Part shown: piece by piece, positions 23,253 through 34,802 of the stretch
How the letters are laid out: every line of letters begins with the position of its first letter
How positions within the stretch are numbered: the stretch's first letter is position 1
Notes under the pieces: model-generated
The model's database searches: none
What the model was told of the DNA's origin: nothing
The model's input: the letters and a program-made list of their open reading frames with translations, nothing else
Translations under genes and position numbers: made by a program
Source: Blasia pusilla
Lineage: Eukaryota > Marchantiophyta > Marchantiopsida > Blasiales
DNA: 64,000 nt
Reading direction: 5' to 3'
Assembly: GCA_050084515.1 (NCBI GenBank)
Contig: CM114274.1
Coordinates: forward strand, 13,516,001 to 13,580,000

Positions 23253-23455
23253 ATAATTAATCCAACCTCATAATTATTCTTATCGAAACCAAGATATGAA
23301 AACTTTAGGAGAGTTGAAACACTACAAGGATTGTTAATGAAGAAAGAAAATACCCCTATGTCCAAGAGGAGGGTAATTGAAGGATGACATAATCACAAGC
23401 CATCTTTCTCATGTTGAGAGTTTGGAGTATTTTGAGATGTAGAGTTTGATAGATG

Positions 23456-23559
23456 TGTCGTGCGAATCCACATCGTCATACAACATACATCGCTGACATA
23501 CCATACTCACATACGTACATAACATAGACGAGAGTATCCACAAACGCAAGTGTACCACA
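23456..23559 (-). repeat. Extra copy of the LTR outer segment (A1)
   Basis: This block of about 104 bp (TGTCGTGCGAATCC ... GTGTACCACA) recurs almost unchanged at 23929-24031, inside the neighbouring full LTR. It abuts that LTR through only two extra bases (AC, 23560-23561), as in a head-to-tail LTR-LTR junction. Confidence 0.7.
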
Positions 23560-23561
23560 AC

Positions 23562-24031
23562 TGAAATCCGTGAAAGACCTACTGTCATAAAACACGTTTA
23601 CAATCACATACAATCGAGCCAAACCCACTCCACGATGGGAGAATCAGGTCGAAGCTTTGGGAAACACCATAGCCAAGAGCTCTACTCACTACCAAGGCTA
23701 ACTCCCAACGCAACAGCTCAACTCAAAGAACTGACGTGTTCTTTGAGTGCACTTCACCTTATATCCTCCAACCTAAGAGCGGGCCCTCTTTGGGAAACTC
23801 ACCCCAACCGAGTAACCTCCAACCCTATGTATGGAACCGCATCTCTACCAAGCCACTACGGTCCTACATAAGGAATGACCTCTACTAGCACACTATACTC
23901 TACGACATAATCCGTATGGTCATGATAGCTGTCGTGCGAATCCACATCGTCATACAACATACATCTGACATACCATACTCACATACGTACATAACATAGA
24001 CGAGAGTATCCACAAACGCAAGTGTACCACA
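23562..24031 (-). repeat. 3' LTR of the Ty3/gypsy element (full, about 470 bp)
   Basis: On the coding strand this LTR would begin TGTGGTACAC and end GGATTTCA, with TG...CA ends. It is preceded by a purine-rich run (complement of 24032-24042). Its inner 365 bp match the right-hand LTR at 32820-33186 with only a few differences by eye. It contains a small palindrome (CTCAAAGAACT ... GTTCTTTGAG). Confidence 0.75.
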
Positions 24032-24042
24032 ACTCGCCCCCT
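24032..24042 (-). other. Candidate polypurine tract
   Basis: On the coding (minus) strand the sequence AGGGGGCGAGT sits immediately before the LTR start TGTGGTACAC. Position and composition fit the primer for plus-strand DNA synthesis. Confidence 0.5.
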
Positions 24043-24208
24043 AGCGGCGGTTAGGTCCTCTAACTCCCAAGGTAGCCCTATACATCTACTACATGCTATA
24101 CACCTTCTTGGGTGCCCGAATCGAGGAAGGCGGGTGCTAGGTTGCCCCATCGTTAGTCGCACATCCGTAATCCATATCATGCAAAGATCAAGTCATCTAC
24201 CTCTCCTA

Positions 24209-24425
24209 AGTACATCGAGGACAAACCCACTTTCCAGAGGAACAACATCCAAACGTGGAGTCAAACACATCATGTGCCAACCCCTAGAACACCGATCACA
24301 CACCAACATACGGGTGCGTTACAGTGAGACCCCACAACATGCACCTCAAGCTAGCACGTATCATGGCTAAGCTTGGGTCAACAAGACCATCCACATTTGG
24401 AAGATGACATGGCGCACAATTACGC
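24209..24425 (-). pseudogene. C-terminal PHD-finger relic of the retrotransposon polyprotein
   Basis: On the minus strand, NCAPCHLPNVDGLVDPSLAM is followed by CML, then, across stops and frame changes, by CDRCSRGWHMMCLTP and finally GKWVCPRCT. The spacing CDRC...GWH..CL.P...V..GKW.CP.C is that of a C4HC3 PHD finger. It lies after the integrase, where plant chromoviruses have a chromodomain. PHD fingers read histone H3 tails, so a targeting role is a reasonable inference. This copy is frameshifted. Confidence 0.6.
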
Positions 24426-24639
24426 ACATGGTCCTTCCAAACAACTCCATCACGACCCTCCAACATGAGAACTCGAAGCTAACACCTCGCAAGATCGTAA
24501 AAAATAGTGCGGCTGCCGTCACATCCAACGTTGTCGGGCAATCTGCTGCAAATAGACATAGTCCCCACATGGAACCTCACGAATCGATGGTCGATAACCT
24601 CCACCTCGAATGGTTGCATACCGCAATGTCCCCCTGTGT

Positions 24640-25560
24640 TGAGCAATGGCAAGATTCTCAAAGGTCATTGGCATAACTCTCGAAAGAGCTCCGCCCGTTG
24701 AGAACACACCCTCATCCACATCTCGGGTCATCAAGGTTCACCACCTCACTAGACTCGACAATTCTTTGGCAAGTCCGGATCTCGGCCGTATAACAGAAAA
24801 TAAGGTGAGAAGGAAGCCAAGGATGCTTGGCGATCGAACCTATACCCCATGGCTAACCATGGCAACCGAATATCCGGTCTCCAAGATGCCCTTCAGAGGC
24901 CATACTTGCGCAATGCCCTTTTCACCGTCTGAACCACACGCTCAGCCAAACCATCCGCCTCTGGATGATCTCGAGGCGTGGTCCGATGATCAATCAACGC
25001 CTTGTCACACAAGACCTGAAACTCACCCTGAAACTCTGACCTGGTCGGTCAAGACTTCAGCTGGTGCACCAAAATAACTAAGCACTCTATCCGAACGCAT
25101 ACGCCGTTCCCTCACTCGCCTTGTCCCGTAATGCCACCAACTCAATCCACTTAGAGAAGTGCTCCACCATCACCAACACATATCGATGATGTCATCGATC
25201 CAACGGTAACGGTCCCAAAGTCCACACTCCAACGGTAACCCAACCCCATAATAGGCAAGGGTGTAATTGTGGTGTATGGGCATTAAATGATGCCTCACCC
25301 GGTCACAAACCATACAACGTGACACCAATGCTGCACTGAGTATGCATGCCACGCCACCAATATCGCCAAGGAGTAAGCTATACGACGCTTTACCCCAAAA
25401 TGTCCCAACTCCTCATGGGCATGTCGCAATGCGCTCTCTCTGAGCCAAATGTGGCACTACTCGTACTCTACCATCCTCCCACACGCGGAGAATATGTGTT
25501 CCCTCCAATCGATACCTCTTAGCACGTTGAAGAACACGGTCTCACTCCTTGGCACTCACT
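24640..25560 (-). pseudogene. Retrotransposon integrase relic
   Basis: Minus-strand frames contain, in order, a zinc-binding region relic (SRCMVCDRVRHHLMPIHH), a catalytic-core segment (GAPAEVLTDQ), then FQGEFQVLCDKALIDHRTTP and AERVVQTVKRALRKYG. The D of VLTD and the downstream E fit the DDE core. Stops and shifts break it into several frames. Confidence 0.7.
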
Positions 25561-25699
25561 ATGCCTGGCACCCTCTTGGTCCGTAGGAACTCCAACACCA
25601 ACGCATCATCATGAATATCACTCTGATCCGTACCACCATCTCCAACCTTAGGATCAAGGTGGCCATCTACCCCTCGACTAGAGTAAGATATCATGTGGT

Positions 25700-26519
25700 C
25701 CTCCATACTAGAGTCCACCCTAACCAACATAAAAGGTGGATGCATGCCAACCTGGCACCATCTCCTCATCAACCTCGCCATGCCATCTAGCCCCCCTGTT
25801 GTATCCTCTTGGCTAGTACATGGGTTCCTACTCAACCCATCAAAGATCAAGGTTGGCAACCAGGTCTATGAACCACCTGGAAGTCATACTCTGTAAGATA
25901 AGAGCCCACCGTGCAAGCTTCCTGTAAGCTTGTCCGACTCCATCAACCACTTGAGCGGTTGGTGATCGAACAAGGGTAAACCGGGTGCCAAACAAGTAAC
26001 ACCTAAAGTGTGCCCCACAGCCCACACTACCGCTTGCCAAGCACTCTCCCTCATATGAACTATAGCGCAACTCCGTTGCATTATTGAACGACTTGCATAG
26101 GCCACCACAAACTCCATGTGCTCATCATCATGTTGTGTCAACACCGCTCCAAGTCCCAACCTACTCCAATCGTGTGTAATCTGAAATGGGCGCCCTCGAT
26201 AGGTCTCCTCAAGATAGGCGCCGCCACCAACCGGGCCTTAAGCTCCACAAAAGCTCTCTCTGATCATCTCCCAGTGCCACTCTTGATCTGATTTCAGCAA
26301 TTGGTTCAAAGGCTTTGCCATAGCACTAAATCCCTTCACATACCTCCGATAGTAGTTCGCCAATCCCATGAATGCTCGAACTCTACTCACATCTACCGGA
26401 CGCGGAATAAGTGCAATAGCCTCCACCTTTGCTTGTTGAACTCCCAAACCACCTGGATAGATCACATGACCCAAGTACTCATCCTCATGGAAGAACTTAC
26501 ACTTTCCTGGATGCAACGT
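25700..26519 (-). pseudogene. Retrotransposon RT connection and RNase H relic
   Basis: 26238-26516 encodes HPGKCKFFHEDEYLGHVI and RAFMGLANYYRRYVKGFSAM, the RT thumb/connection of Ty3/gypsy elements. 25840-26160 encodes, in two frames, FVVAYASRS, YEGECLA and LFDHQPLKWLMESDKLTG, typical of the RNase H domain. 25840-25860 leads to DGLSRNP, the usual tether end. At least two frameshifts are present. Confidence 0.75.
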
Positions 26520-27149
26520 AGACCATGAGCTTTCAACCGCTCAAACACCATCTGCAAATGTATCCGATGCTCCTCCACCGTGTTTTGAACACCAAGATAT
26601 CATCAATGTAACACCGAACAAAATCCAACCTGCTAGGATCCTGTCCATCACTCTTTGAAACTTGGCAGGTGCATTCTTCAACCCAAAGGGTAAGAATTTC
26701 CACTGGTACAAACAATCCTTGCCATGAGAGTTGACACCCCAAAATGCTGTCTTGGCCTTGTCACTCTCCCGAATCGGCAATTGATGGTATCCTGCCCGAA
26801 GATCCAAAGTACTGAAAATCTTTGCCTGTCCCACCACATCAAAGATCTCCTCAGGTGTAGGCATGGCATACCTATCGGCCTTGGTTTGCCGATTGATAGG
26901 ACGGTAATCTCCACACATTCGCCTATCCGTGTACTTGCCATGCATATCCTTTTTAGCAGGCATGACAGTGGCTGATGCATACTCTCCATGCGACAACTCC
27001 ACTAATCCAGCCTCCAAAAGGTCCAACGTCCTACTCTGAATCAAGTCCCTCTCCATATCACTATATCGATAGGGACGACGGAAGATTGGCGTATCACTAG
27101 CCAAATCAATCCGTATACCGGGTCCAACCAGAGAACCCAACTCCTTCAT
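26520..27149 (-). pseudogene. Retrotransposon reverse transcriptase relic
   Basis: This minus-strand frame encodes most of the RT fingers and palm: CGDYRPINRQTKADRYAMPT, FSTLDLRAGYHQLPI, FLPFGLKNAPAKFQRVMD. The active-site box YIDD lies at 26599-26610, one frame over because of a shift just before it. The motif order and the YIDD form are those of Ty3/gypsy. It joins the methyltransferase region upstream through about 270 bp of decayed linker. Confidence 0.85.
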
Positions 27150-27419
27150 GCTAAAGGCAAAACAACTCCTATAAGCACGTAGGAGGCTGTGTCAGCGCCG
27201 TTTCTCACCTCCCGTAAGCTTGGGCCCAAGTAATGGCTCCCAAGTCTCCTCCAATGGCACACTAGAGGGAGAGGGCGATGCCATTGGTCGCTCATAACCC
27301 CTCACAAGATGGTACACCCTTAGCTACACCATCATCGAGCAAATAACTCCTCCACCAAAGCATGAGCAACCAACTCCACATGCCCAGCCATTACATCCCA
27401 TTTACTCCAAGGATGCAAA

Positions 27420-28470
27420 ATACTACTCTCCTCGCCCCCAGCCGATGCCTCTACCGTCCCGGTAGCCATCGAGCTCATTACAAGGGGTGGAAGACCCACA
27501 GACATAGTCCAAGTCGACTGCTCGGCCATACCAAGACTCAAAATCCAAGTCAAACAATTCAGGTCCATGGCTTTGACCCAACACATGACGTCGTGAAGCC
27601 TCGAAATAGAAGCAACCATTTGTCACACCGAGCAAATCCCATCGCACGCTCTCTCTCATCGGCGTTAGGCTCCACCAACGCCGCACATGAGAATCCCATA
27701 CAAGCCCGGACCACCTTCCCTGTAGGCATGTGACGAGAAAACTCACAAATGTGGGTAGTGCTATCCTAGGTGGCCCACACGGTTCCGCCATGGGTGACGA
27801 TCAATAACCCTCACCACTTGAGAAAGTCGCCAAAGATCCAAGATACTATCCACTTTGTAAAGGCGAGGATCCCGGCCAGCACCGCATCATATGCTCGACG
27901 AGAACCTCCCTAGGCAACAAGTTTGTCCACCACAAGCGTGGACGATGTGCACGCTGAGCCAACTCGCGCTGCATCCAACAACACCGCTAGTCCAATCCAA
28001 GACCGCACCTCATGAACACTCGCCATCATCCGGGTCCGAGTGTCACCCAACAATGGAACATTCTCCTGAATGTAAGCTAGAGCACGTGCCTGATGAACCT
28101 GAAGATGTCGTAACACCCGTAACATCTCCCAAAACAATCAAGACCTAGGGTCATGTAATCCCTCACCACGACCAACACGTGTATGACCCTAACATGGCCA
28201 TCCAGCAATCACCAAATCCACAGGACCAATTCTCTCAAGGTCCTGCGCCCCCAACAATGCAATGTGTGATGGTAAAGCACGCTGGTACCCACGAATAGCT
28301 GATGGCGGCAACAACTCAGAATACCTCCGCATCAACTGACCAATATGTCGGGATGAGACTCTCTGGGCCGTCTCATCTCGCTCCACATACACGTATCTCC
28401 AGGAATATCGGCCTGCAACACTGCAGCCAAACCAGTGCTAATCCCACCAAAGAGATCTAACACACAAATG
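27420..28470 (-). pseudogene. Retrotransposon-borne DNA cytosine-5 methyltransferase (decayed)
   Basis: Motifs appear in canonical order on the minus strand: motif I as VLDLFGGISTGLAAVL (about 28462-28410, AdoMet binding); motif IV as DLVIAGWPC with the catalytic Cys (about 28215-28192); motif VI as YIQENVPLLGD (about 28075-28043); a motif VIII-like basic segment with RPRLWWTN in a second frame (about 27950-27915); and a motif X-like end RRHVLGQ then MDLNCLTWILSLGMAEQ (about 27600-27500). A TAG (28189-28191) follows the catalytic PC and a TGA lies at 28138-28140; several frameshifts follow. The unpermuted order excludes plant DRM ancestry. The length of about 330 codons suits a compact Dcm/DNMT3-like catalytic domain. 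It lies between protease and RT, inside the element. Confidence 0.8.
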
Positions 28471-28789
28471 CCCTCCGGTGGATACTGCCATACAATGGGT
28501 GTAGTATCCAAAGGAGATAATCAATGGGCTAGAAGTAGGAGTCCGCCGTGGGGCCTCATCTTCCTCGTGAGGTATAATGACCTCACACCAAGCCTCTCGC
28601 ACTAAGCGATCGCCTCTGCCGTAGTGCACCGCTGAACTCCAAAGTGGCACATCCAACGATGAGGATGCCCTTTGCTGCAAAAATAGGGACCTCCTCTACC
28701 TCCAGCAGAGAATCCATAGCGTAAAACATTACCCTCCAAAAAGTCTCTGGCCAAGTGACTACTCCACTAAAACCAGCCCACGGATGCTA

Positions 28790-29230
28790 ACACTATTGGG
28801 GAAGCCCCTCTGGTCAAGCCTCGGAAATAAATCTCACAGAACTTGGCTTATACGTCCATCCCCGGACTGCCAACCAGGTCTCAGAAGGCCTTTGTCTCGC
28901 CCGATAATCCATCTGAAAACCCATCGGGTACAATCATCGCTCCTCCAACTAGTACATCATACGACTCGGTGATGTGACTACCGCAGATACTCCCAACCGG
29001 GAGCTATTAGTCGCATGATCTGGTCTCAATTATACAGAAAACTTTTCCCGTGTCATGAATTGAGACCTATCATTGGCTCCTCCAAGTGATGTTTGAATGG
29101 AATGGGCAAGGCTCAAGCTCGACCTCCGAATACCCAAACCAATACATGCCGCCTTTCCCAACATCAAGGTTGGGCACCGTAGTCTAACAAGACTCTATCC
29201 GGTCTATACACATCACGTAGGACTCACCAA
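28790..29230 (-). pseudogene. Retrotransposon aspartic protease relic
   Basis: The minus strand reads RVLLDYGAQP and, after a one-base shift, LMLGKAACIGLGIRRSSL, SIQTSLGG, then further on YDVLVGATIVYPMGF. D-Y-G-A takes the place of the usual D-S/T-G-A active site. Position between gag and the methyltransferase agrees. Frames are broken. Confidence 0.55.
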
Positions 29231-29680
29231 TCGGAAGATCCCACTCGGTTGTCCAACATACATACACCAGGTGTAAGCCTCTCACGATCAATGGCTGGCC
29301 GGGTGGTAATGCATCCATCTTCGCCATTGCTTTGCCGCTAAGTAGCACTAGTACTCAATGCTACTCGACATAGAGGGTCGCTCCACCGCAACACCCTCAT
29401 CCACCTCAACACGTGTAGCAATAACACCCCACGTTCACACAACGTGGTCGCTAATGAAATACAGGAGCTAAGTCAACTCCTAAAGCCATCACCCCGTGGC
29501 GAAAACAATGGGGATCCTAACCTTTGAAGTTGCCATCCGCAATCTTTTGCATTGGATCTTTGCATCCGTGTCTACTACACGCGATGTAGATGCCTCGATC
29601 CCCACTGTCGGCTCAATAGGTCGCGAGGAACCATGGATGGAGTCCTAAGCACCTCGAGACAACAAGAATGATCGGGAAGC

Positions 29681-31310
29681 CTAGCTCGCCTCCTCACCCC
29701 TCTGTGGGTCCAACTCACAAAGAGCACCACGTGGCTCGATGCTCGAGTGGCTCCTCTCAGAATCGCGGTGATGCCTCAACTTTGTCTTTGCACTCGCCAT
29801 ATAAGAGAGATCATCCCCTCCATAAGAGGTGGAAGCCCCTGCTCCCAAACCTGATCTATGCTGGATACCAGCCATAGTAGCCAACTTCTGCTCCAACTGC
29901 TCAATCCTGGCAGCCATAGCTGACTCTGTCGTAGTGGTAGGGGTAGCCACCGTAGGCTCTCCAACCACTGGTCCACCTCTACCACCCCTACCACCTCTAC
30001 CACCTCGGCCTCTCGGAGCTACTCCACCACGGCCACGGCCTGATCTCAACTCGGGATGGAGATCAAAGCAACGCTCTCGAGGATGACCTAGTCTCCCGCA
30101 ATGATCACACTGAGTTGGGGCCGACTGAGGCCCATCCTCCAAAGTCCGTCTCCCATCCTCTTGGGGACAAAACTTCCTAACATGATCACCTCCACATGTC
30201 CAACATGACTGTCCTTGCTGCGGGGCAGCAAATGAAGGCAATGGTCTCTGCACAAATGTCCCTCTAGGACTTGACTGAGGTCGCGTGTACCCCCCACGAC
30301 TCCCACTACTACTACCACCACCACTACTACGAGACTGTGAGGTGGGCGGCTGAACACGAGAAGTAGTAGTTGTATCCCTTCTGAATGCGGATGTCACCAC
30401 TCTCTCCTTCACCATGTTAAGCTCAATCTTCTCAGATAGAGCAAACACATGGGTCAATGTGGGTGAATCATCACTCATAAGAGTAGCATCACGTACCCTA
30501 CGGCGCAAATCTCTGTCCAAGATCCCATACCAAAATCGGATCGCTCGATCCTCGCCACACCTGGTAATCGAAATCAAGCCGTGATACGCGTGTATGCCTC
30601 ACTAAGACTCTCACCGTCTTTCGCTCAAAGTCCTAAAGATTCCTCAACTTCTCCGTCTTCACTCCTTGATAGTTCTTCTTCAACCTCTTGAAGAACTGCA
30701 ATCAGGCTAAACGATGGTGGGGCACTAGTACCTCCACTAGTACCCCCACTAGTACCTCCATTGGTACCCCACTCCGGCTCACTGCGTACCACTCAGGTCG
30801 GGCTGGCTGGCATAGTAGGAGCACTACTACCAATACCACCATGGGTGATAGACATATAGCCGGAGACCAATATTGTCTCCATGCCTCAATCTCAAACAAC
30901 ATGGTCCTTCCTAAACTCATGGTAATCATCCATGGGTGGTCCTTCCAAGTCTTTGAAACAACCCTTCCAAGCCAAGAAGGGTGTAAACAACGCATGCGTT
31001 CATAACATCTGCATATCACACCACGTATCAAACTCCTGCATGAAGTCCTCCAACTCAATGGTACCCATCGCACCGAGTATCGTCGTGGGCCCTTCATGGC
31101 CCCATATCCACCGTCCATGTCCCAAATCAATGGAGCTGCAACACTCGATAACAACGTAGAAGACTCGGTGTTTGGAACACCCTCGTCCTCCTCTTCATCA
31201 ACCGTCGGAAGTGGAAAAGGTAGCCGATACCTAAATCCACTCCGTGTGAAACCACCACTGTCCGCACCACGGTCCCCAACCAGACCACCGCGACTCGTGA
31301 TGACCAACGC
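29681..31310 (-). pseudogene. Retrotransposon gag with two zinc knuckles
   Basis: The best frame, 29681-30577, is 298 codons. It holds two knuckles, CWTCGGDHVRKFC (C-X2-C-X3-H-X4-C) and CDHCGRLGHPRERC (canonical C-X2-C-X4-H-X4-C), followed by an Arg/Gly-rich box and a coiled-coil-like segment (MAARIEQLEQKLATM). Upstream to about 31310 lie frameshifted capsid-like fragments including FMQEFDTWCDMQM and FLAWKGCFKDLEGPP. Gag packages the RNA and binds nucleic acid through the knuckles and RGG box. Confidence 0.75.
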
Positions 31311-32819
31311 CGATGCCGCACCACCACCAAATTACCCAAGTGACGTCGATGTCGCTCTACTATTGTAGCTCTACTAGCTATGGGTGTAGGCAATCTAACC
31401 TCTCATCACTACAAGAAGCCTCCCACGGTCTACTGGTCATCACTCCAGCCTCACTACCGGTAGCACACAGGAGTAACACTACTCTGGAAATCAGCGTCAA
31501 CCCTAACAATGGGCGCGCAAGCAAGAAGCACGATGGAGGGGATCCAAACACAGGAAGTCCAACGACAACCCTCCAACCGCAAATGGAAATCAAGGTAACA
31601 CAATCCACCAAACGTGGTGCCCCCTGAATCCACAAAACCCACCACACAATTCTAACGCAATAGCTACTCCGCCGCGGGTCGATGACGTACTAGTCGAACT
31701 CGCAGCACCTGAAAATATCACCTGCATGGAGAGGCTACACCGTACTATGCGCTAGAGGTACATCAACCAAAAACCTGAGATGCATAAAGCGCCTAACACA
31801 TCTCGAACAAAGACCAAATGAGCTACAACGAACAGACACTGGCCTACTTAAGAACTCAGCCAGATTAAGCGTCCTCCGGTGAGAATAGCCCAAAGATGGG
31901 TGACCAGTTATGCAAAACTTAAATCCCAAATCCTGCAAAAATTGCCTCACGCCCAAGCAAGCAAGCTTTCTTGCTTGCTCCTTGCTCCTTACTCCGCCTC
32001 TCACGCCCACTCGCCCCGAGCTACCACGAGTTGCCTTAAAGCCTCAAAGCCTCAAAGCCTCAAAACCTCAAAACGCCGAGAAATGCTCGAGACATGCCAC
32101 GCTTTGCCATGCTTCGCTATGGAGAGAGGTCCACCCAACGGGATAGGCGTCTCCAACAATGAACGAGTCACCAACCAACCAGCCCCTCCGATCCGCTGTC
32201 CACCATAGCCAGACCTTGAGCTAGTCCGCAAAATTTTGATCAGAAATTACTTCACAAATACGTGACCGAAATCAAATCTGTTTCGATCAAAATTCAATTG
32301 ACCACCATAGCTATCTCCCCACAAAAACTCAGCTACAACCAAGCTCCGTACTCCGAGCTAAAAATCAGACAAACTTGCTGTCCATACACCTCTAGAACCG
32401 CAAATCCGACAGCGCTTCCGCCAAGTTTCATGCACGCAGAAATCCGCAACGCTCCACGCACTCGAGCAGATAGCTTCACATGAGATCACAATACAAGTAG
32501 CAATAGGAACCTCTCACCCGATCTGGATGAACTTCACAGAGCTTCCGCGACTCCAAGCTCTCCACATCGAAAAAGCGTCGAACACGAACAGAATCTTCAA
32601 TGCTTGATAACTTCCAACTCCCTTGACGAAACCGGCGATCTACGGTAGCGTTGAAAGCTCTCAGCAAGGCGCTTCTTTCCCAACCAACCATGCACCTGAT
32701 TCACACCTCCAACATAGGCAACAAGCCTCGAACATCCACGGCTGAGTACACAATCAGCCCTAACCAGATCCTACTGATCTACAATCGAAGCTACCATCGA
32801 TCTACTCCAGTTCTTTGAG
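31311..32819 (-). other. Long untranslated leader of the Ty3/gypsy element
   Basis: About 1.5 kb between the start of gag and the right-hand LTR has no coding frame of note. It includes a palindrome near 31957-31983 (AGCAAGCAAG ... CTTGCTTGCT) and a short GCCTCAAA tandem run near 32036-32075. A primer-binding site was not convincingly found next to the LTR; TGGAGTAGATCG on the coding strand, about 10 nt inside, is a weak candidate. Confidence 0.45.
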
Positions 32820-33186
32820 TGAAATCCGTGAAAGACCTACTGTCATAAAACACGTTTACAATCACATACAATCGAGCCAAACCCACTCCACGATGGGAGA
32901 ATCCAGGTCGAAGCTTGCGGGAAACACCATAGCCAAGAGCTCTACTCACTACCAAGGCTAACTCCCAACGCAACAGGCTCAACTCAAAGAACTGACTGTT
33001 CTTTGAGTGCACTTCACCTTATATCCTCCAACCTAAGAGCGGGCCCTACTGGGAAACTCACCCCCAACTGAGTAACCTCCAACCCTATGTATGGAACCGC
33101 ATCTCTACCAAGCCACTACGGTCCTACATAAGGAATGACCTCTACTAGCACACTATACTCTACGACATAATCCGTATGGTCATGAC
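32820..33186 (-). repeat. 5' LTR of the Ty3/gypsy element (lacks the outer ~104 bp)
   Basis: This block (TGAAATCCGTG ... GGTCATGAC) matches 23562-23926 almost base for base. It lacks the segment that completes the left LTR (23929-24031); that missing piece is found instead at the far left end of the element. AGATG follows at 33187-33191 and also precedes 23456. Confidence 0.75.
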
Positions 33187-33191
33187 AGATG

Positions 33192-34802
33192 CTTGGGTGC
33201 TAGAATCCAGATTCCCTTGGGGTAGAGGGTGGATGTGGCTTCATATGCCGGTTGTGCCGGCCAAATCCTATCCTAGATTGAGGATAGGATTTGGTTGGAT
33301 GTGCCATTACTATTTTCATTTTGTTGTGTGGTCTTGGTGTATATGAATGAATGTATTTCTATATGTGTGAAGGTCTACTTATGTGTTGGAAAGATTGGTG
33401 ATGTTTAGTGTGTAGATGTGATCAACGATATGTATTTTGCAACGATGTGTATGTGTACGACATACTTCACTCTAGAATCTTAGAACCCTAAATGCCTCAA
33501 GTGATGGCCTTAAACCTGCATTATCAAGGAAAGTAACGTGCATGGAATTGGGTTCCTCAAAGGGAAAATAATGCTAATTCAAAACTTCAAGTATCCAAGT
33601 ATTAGCCAAAGTTGCAAAACTTACACAATGTCTTCTACATGGCGAATCCATATAGACCGCCCACTCCTCCGATATATCTATCTCAAGATGGTCTTGAGAT
33701 ATGGTAAGATGGTCAACCAAGGCTTGACCACAAAAGTCCTCAAAAGTGGTAGGGAGAAATCTCAACAAGGACATATATTTCTACTAGCACTAGCTCCTCA
33801 CATACATAACTTCTCCATTCTTGTTGCCTTTCAAAGTTTGCTTAGTGGTTACATGCCATTGTGTTCTATTCCTCTACTAGAAGTTCTTGTTCCACAAGAA
33901 TGACATACAAGAATACACAACTCAACTAGGAACAACTATGGTGTGGTTGGTGATGAGGCTAATGAAGCACACTTGGTTCTTGGGGGGCTATTTCAAAAAT
34001 AATATTTCCTCGAAGGGCCACCGAAACAAAATTTTCCATAATTAGGGCTAACAAATTAACATTCCATTATCGCTTCCCTTATTTATTTTTGTACCTTACC
34101 TTGTTTTTTCGGAAAAGAACTAGACCCATTCAGAAAATAGGCTATTGGAGGGTGATTTGGGTGCCGAGTGGGGACCCACAAAAGTATTTGACTTTTTAAC
34201 ACGTATGAGAACCCTAAAAGCATATCAGGAAGGCTTTTGTGCACATATTTGTACAAATATCTTCCTACTCTCATTTACAAGCATATTTTGGATAAAGTTG
34301 GACGCGTACGGATCATGCCCCCTTGGATAGCCATTTTTTTAATTTCTAATAAGGTCTATAATACCAAATCTAAAAATCATCCAATGCAAGAGGATTGATT
34401 TGACTAATGATTTCCCAGACATGGGTTTAGAGTATACTAGAGAGGTTGAGATAGATGATATTTACACCCAAGTAATTGAAGGGAAGATTCCTCCTTCTCT
34501 TTGTGATAAGAAGTATAAGGGGAAGAAGGCTTTCACAAAATACCAAGTCAAAGCTTGTAGATTTCAAGTACATTTAACCAGGACTCTCATCCACACTCAT
34601 ACAAACCTACATGAGTTAGAATACTCTGAGACAAGTTGCAATTGGCGGCTTAGTTTCAAGGAAACAATCTTGCACACTAGATCACAATTTACAAATGGAT
34701 TACTTGATCCATTATCTTGCAAAGTGGTGAGTATAGTCTATGTCCATGTTGAGGTCTTACAACCAAATGAAATGTTTGAGGGCCTTCCCAAGTGAGACAT
34801 TC
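33192..34802. other. Intergenic DNA, no recognised gene
   Basis: The longest + frame (33538-33903, 121 codons) and the frame 34400-34795 have no recognisable domain. They may be fragments of old repeats. Sequence is AT-rich. Confidence 0.35.

Larger units (their letters stand above)
23456..33186 (-). mobile_element. Ty3/gypsy LTR retrotransposon encoding a DNA cytosine-5 methyltransferase and a PHD finger
   Basis: The coding order on the minus strand is gag with zinc knuckles (31310-29681), aspartic protease (about 29230-28790), C5 DNA methyltransferase (about 28470-27420), reverse transcriptase (27149-26520), RNase H, integrase (about 25560-24640) and a C-terminal PHD finger (about 24425-24209). 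RT before integrase makes it Ty3/gypsy. Near-identical repeats of about 366 bp (23562-23926 and 32820-33186) are the LTR bodies, so insertion is fairly recent, yet every reading frame has stops or shifts, so this copy is non-autonomous. The candidate target duplication AGATG flanks the element (23451-23455 and 33187-33191). Retroelement-borne methyltransferases have been reported in a few eukaryotes (dinoflagellates and a charophyte alga, from memory). Confidence 0.85.

Noticed and set aside
24646-25077. 143-codon + strand frame inside the gypsy element
   Set aside because: It is the complement of the integrase core (VLTDQ, FQGEFQ) on the minus strand.
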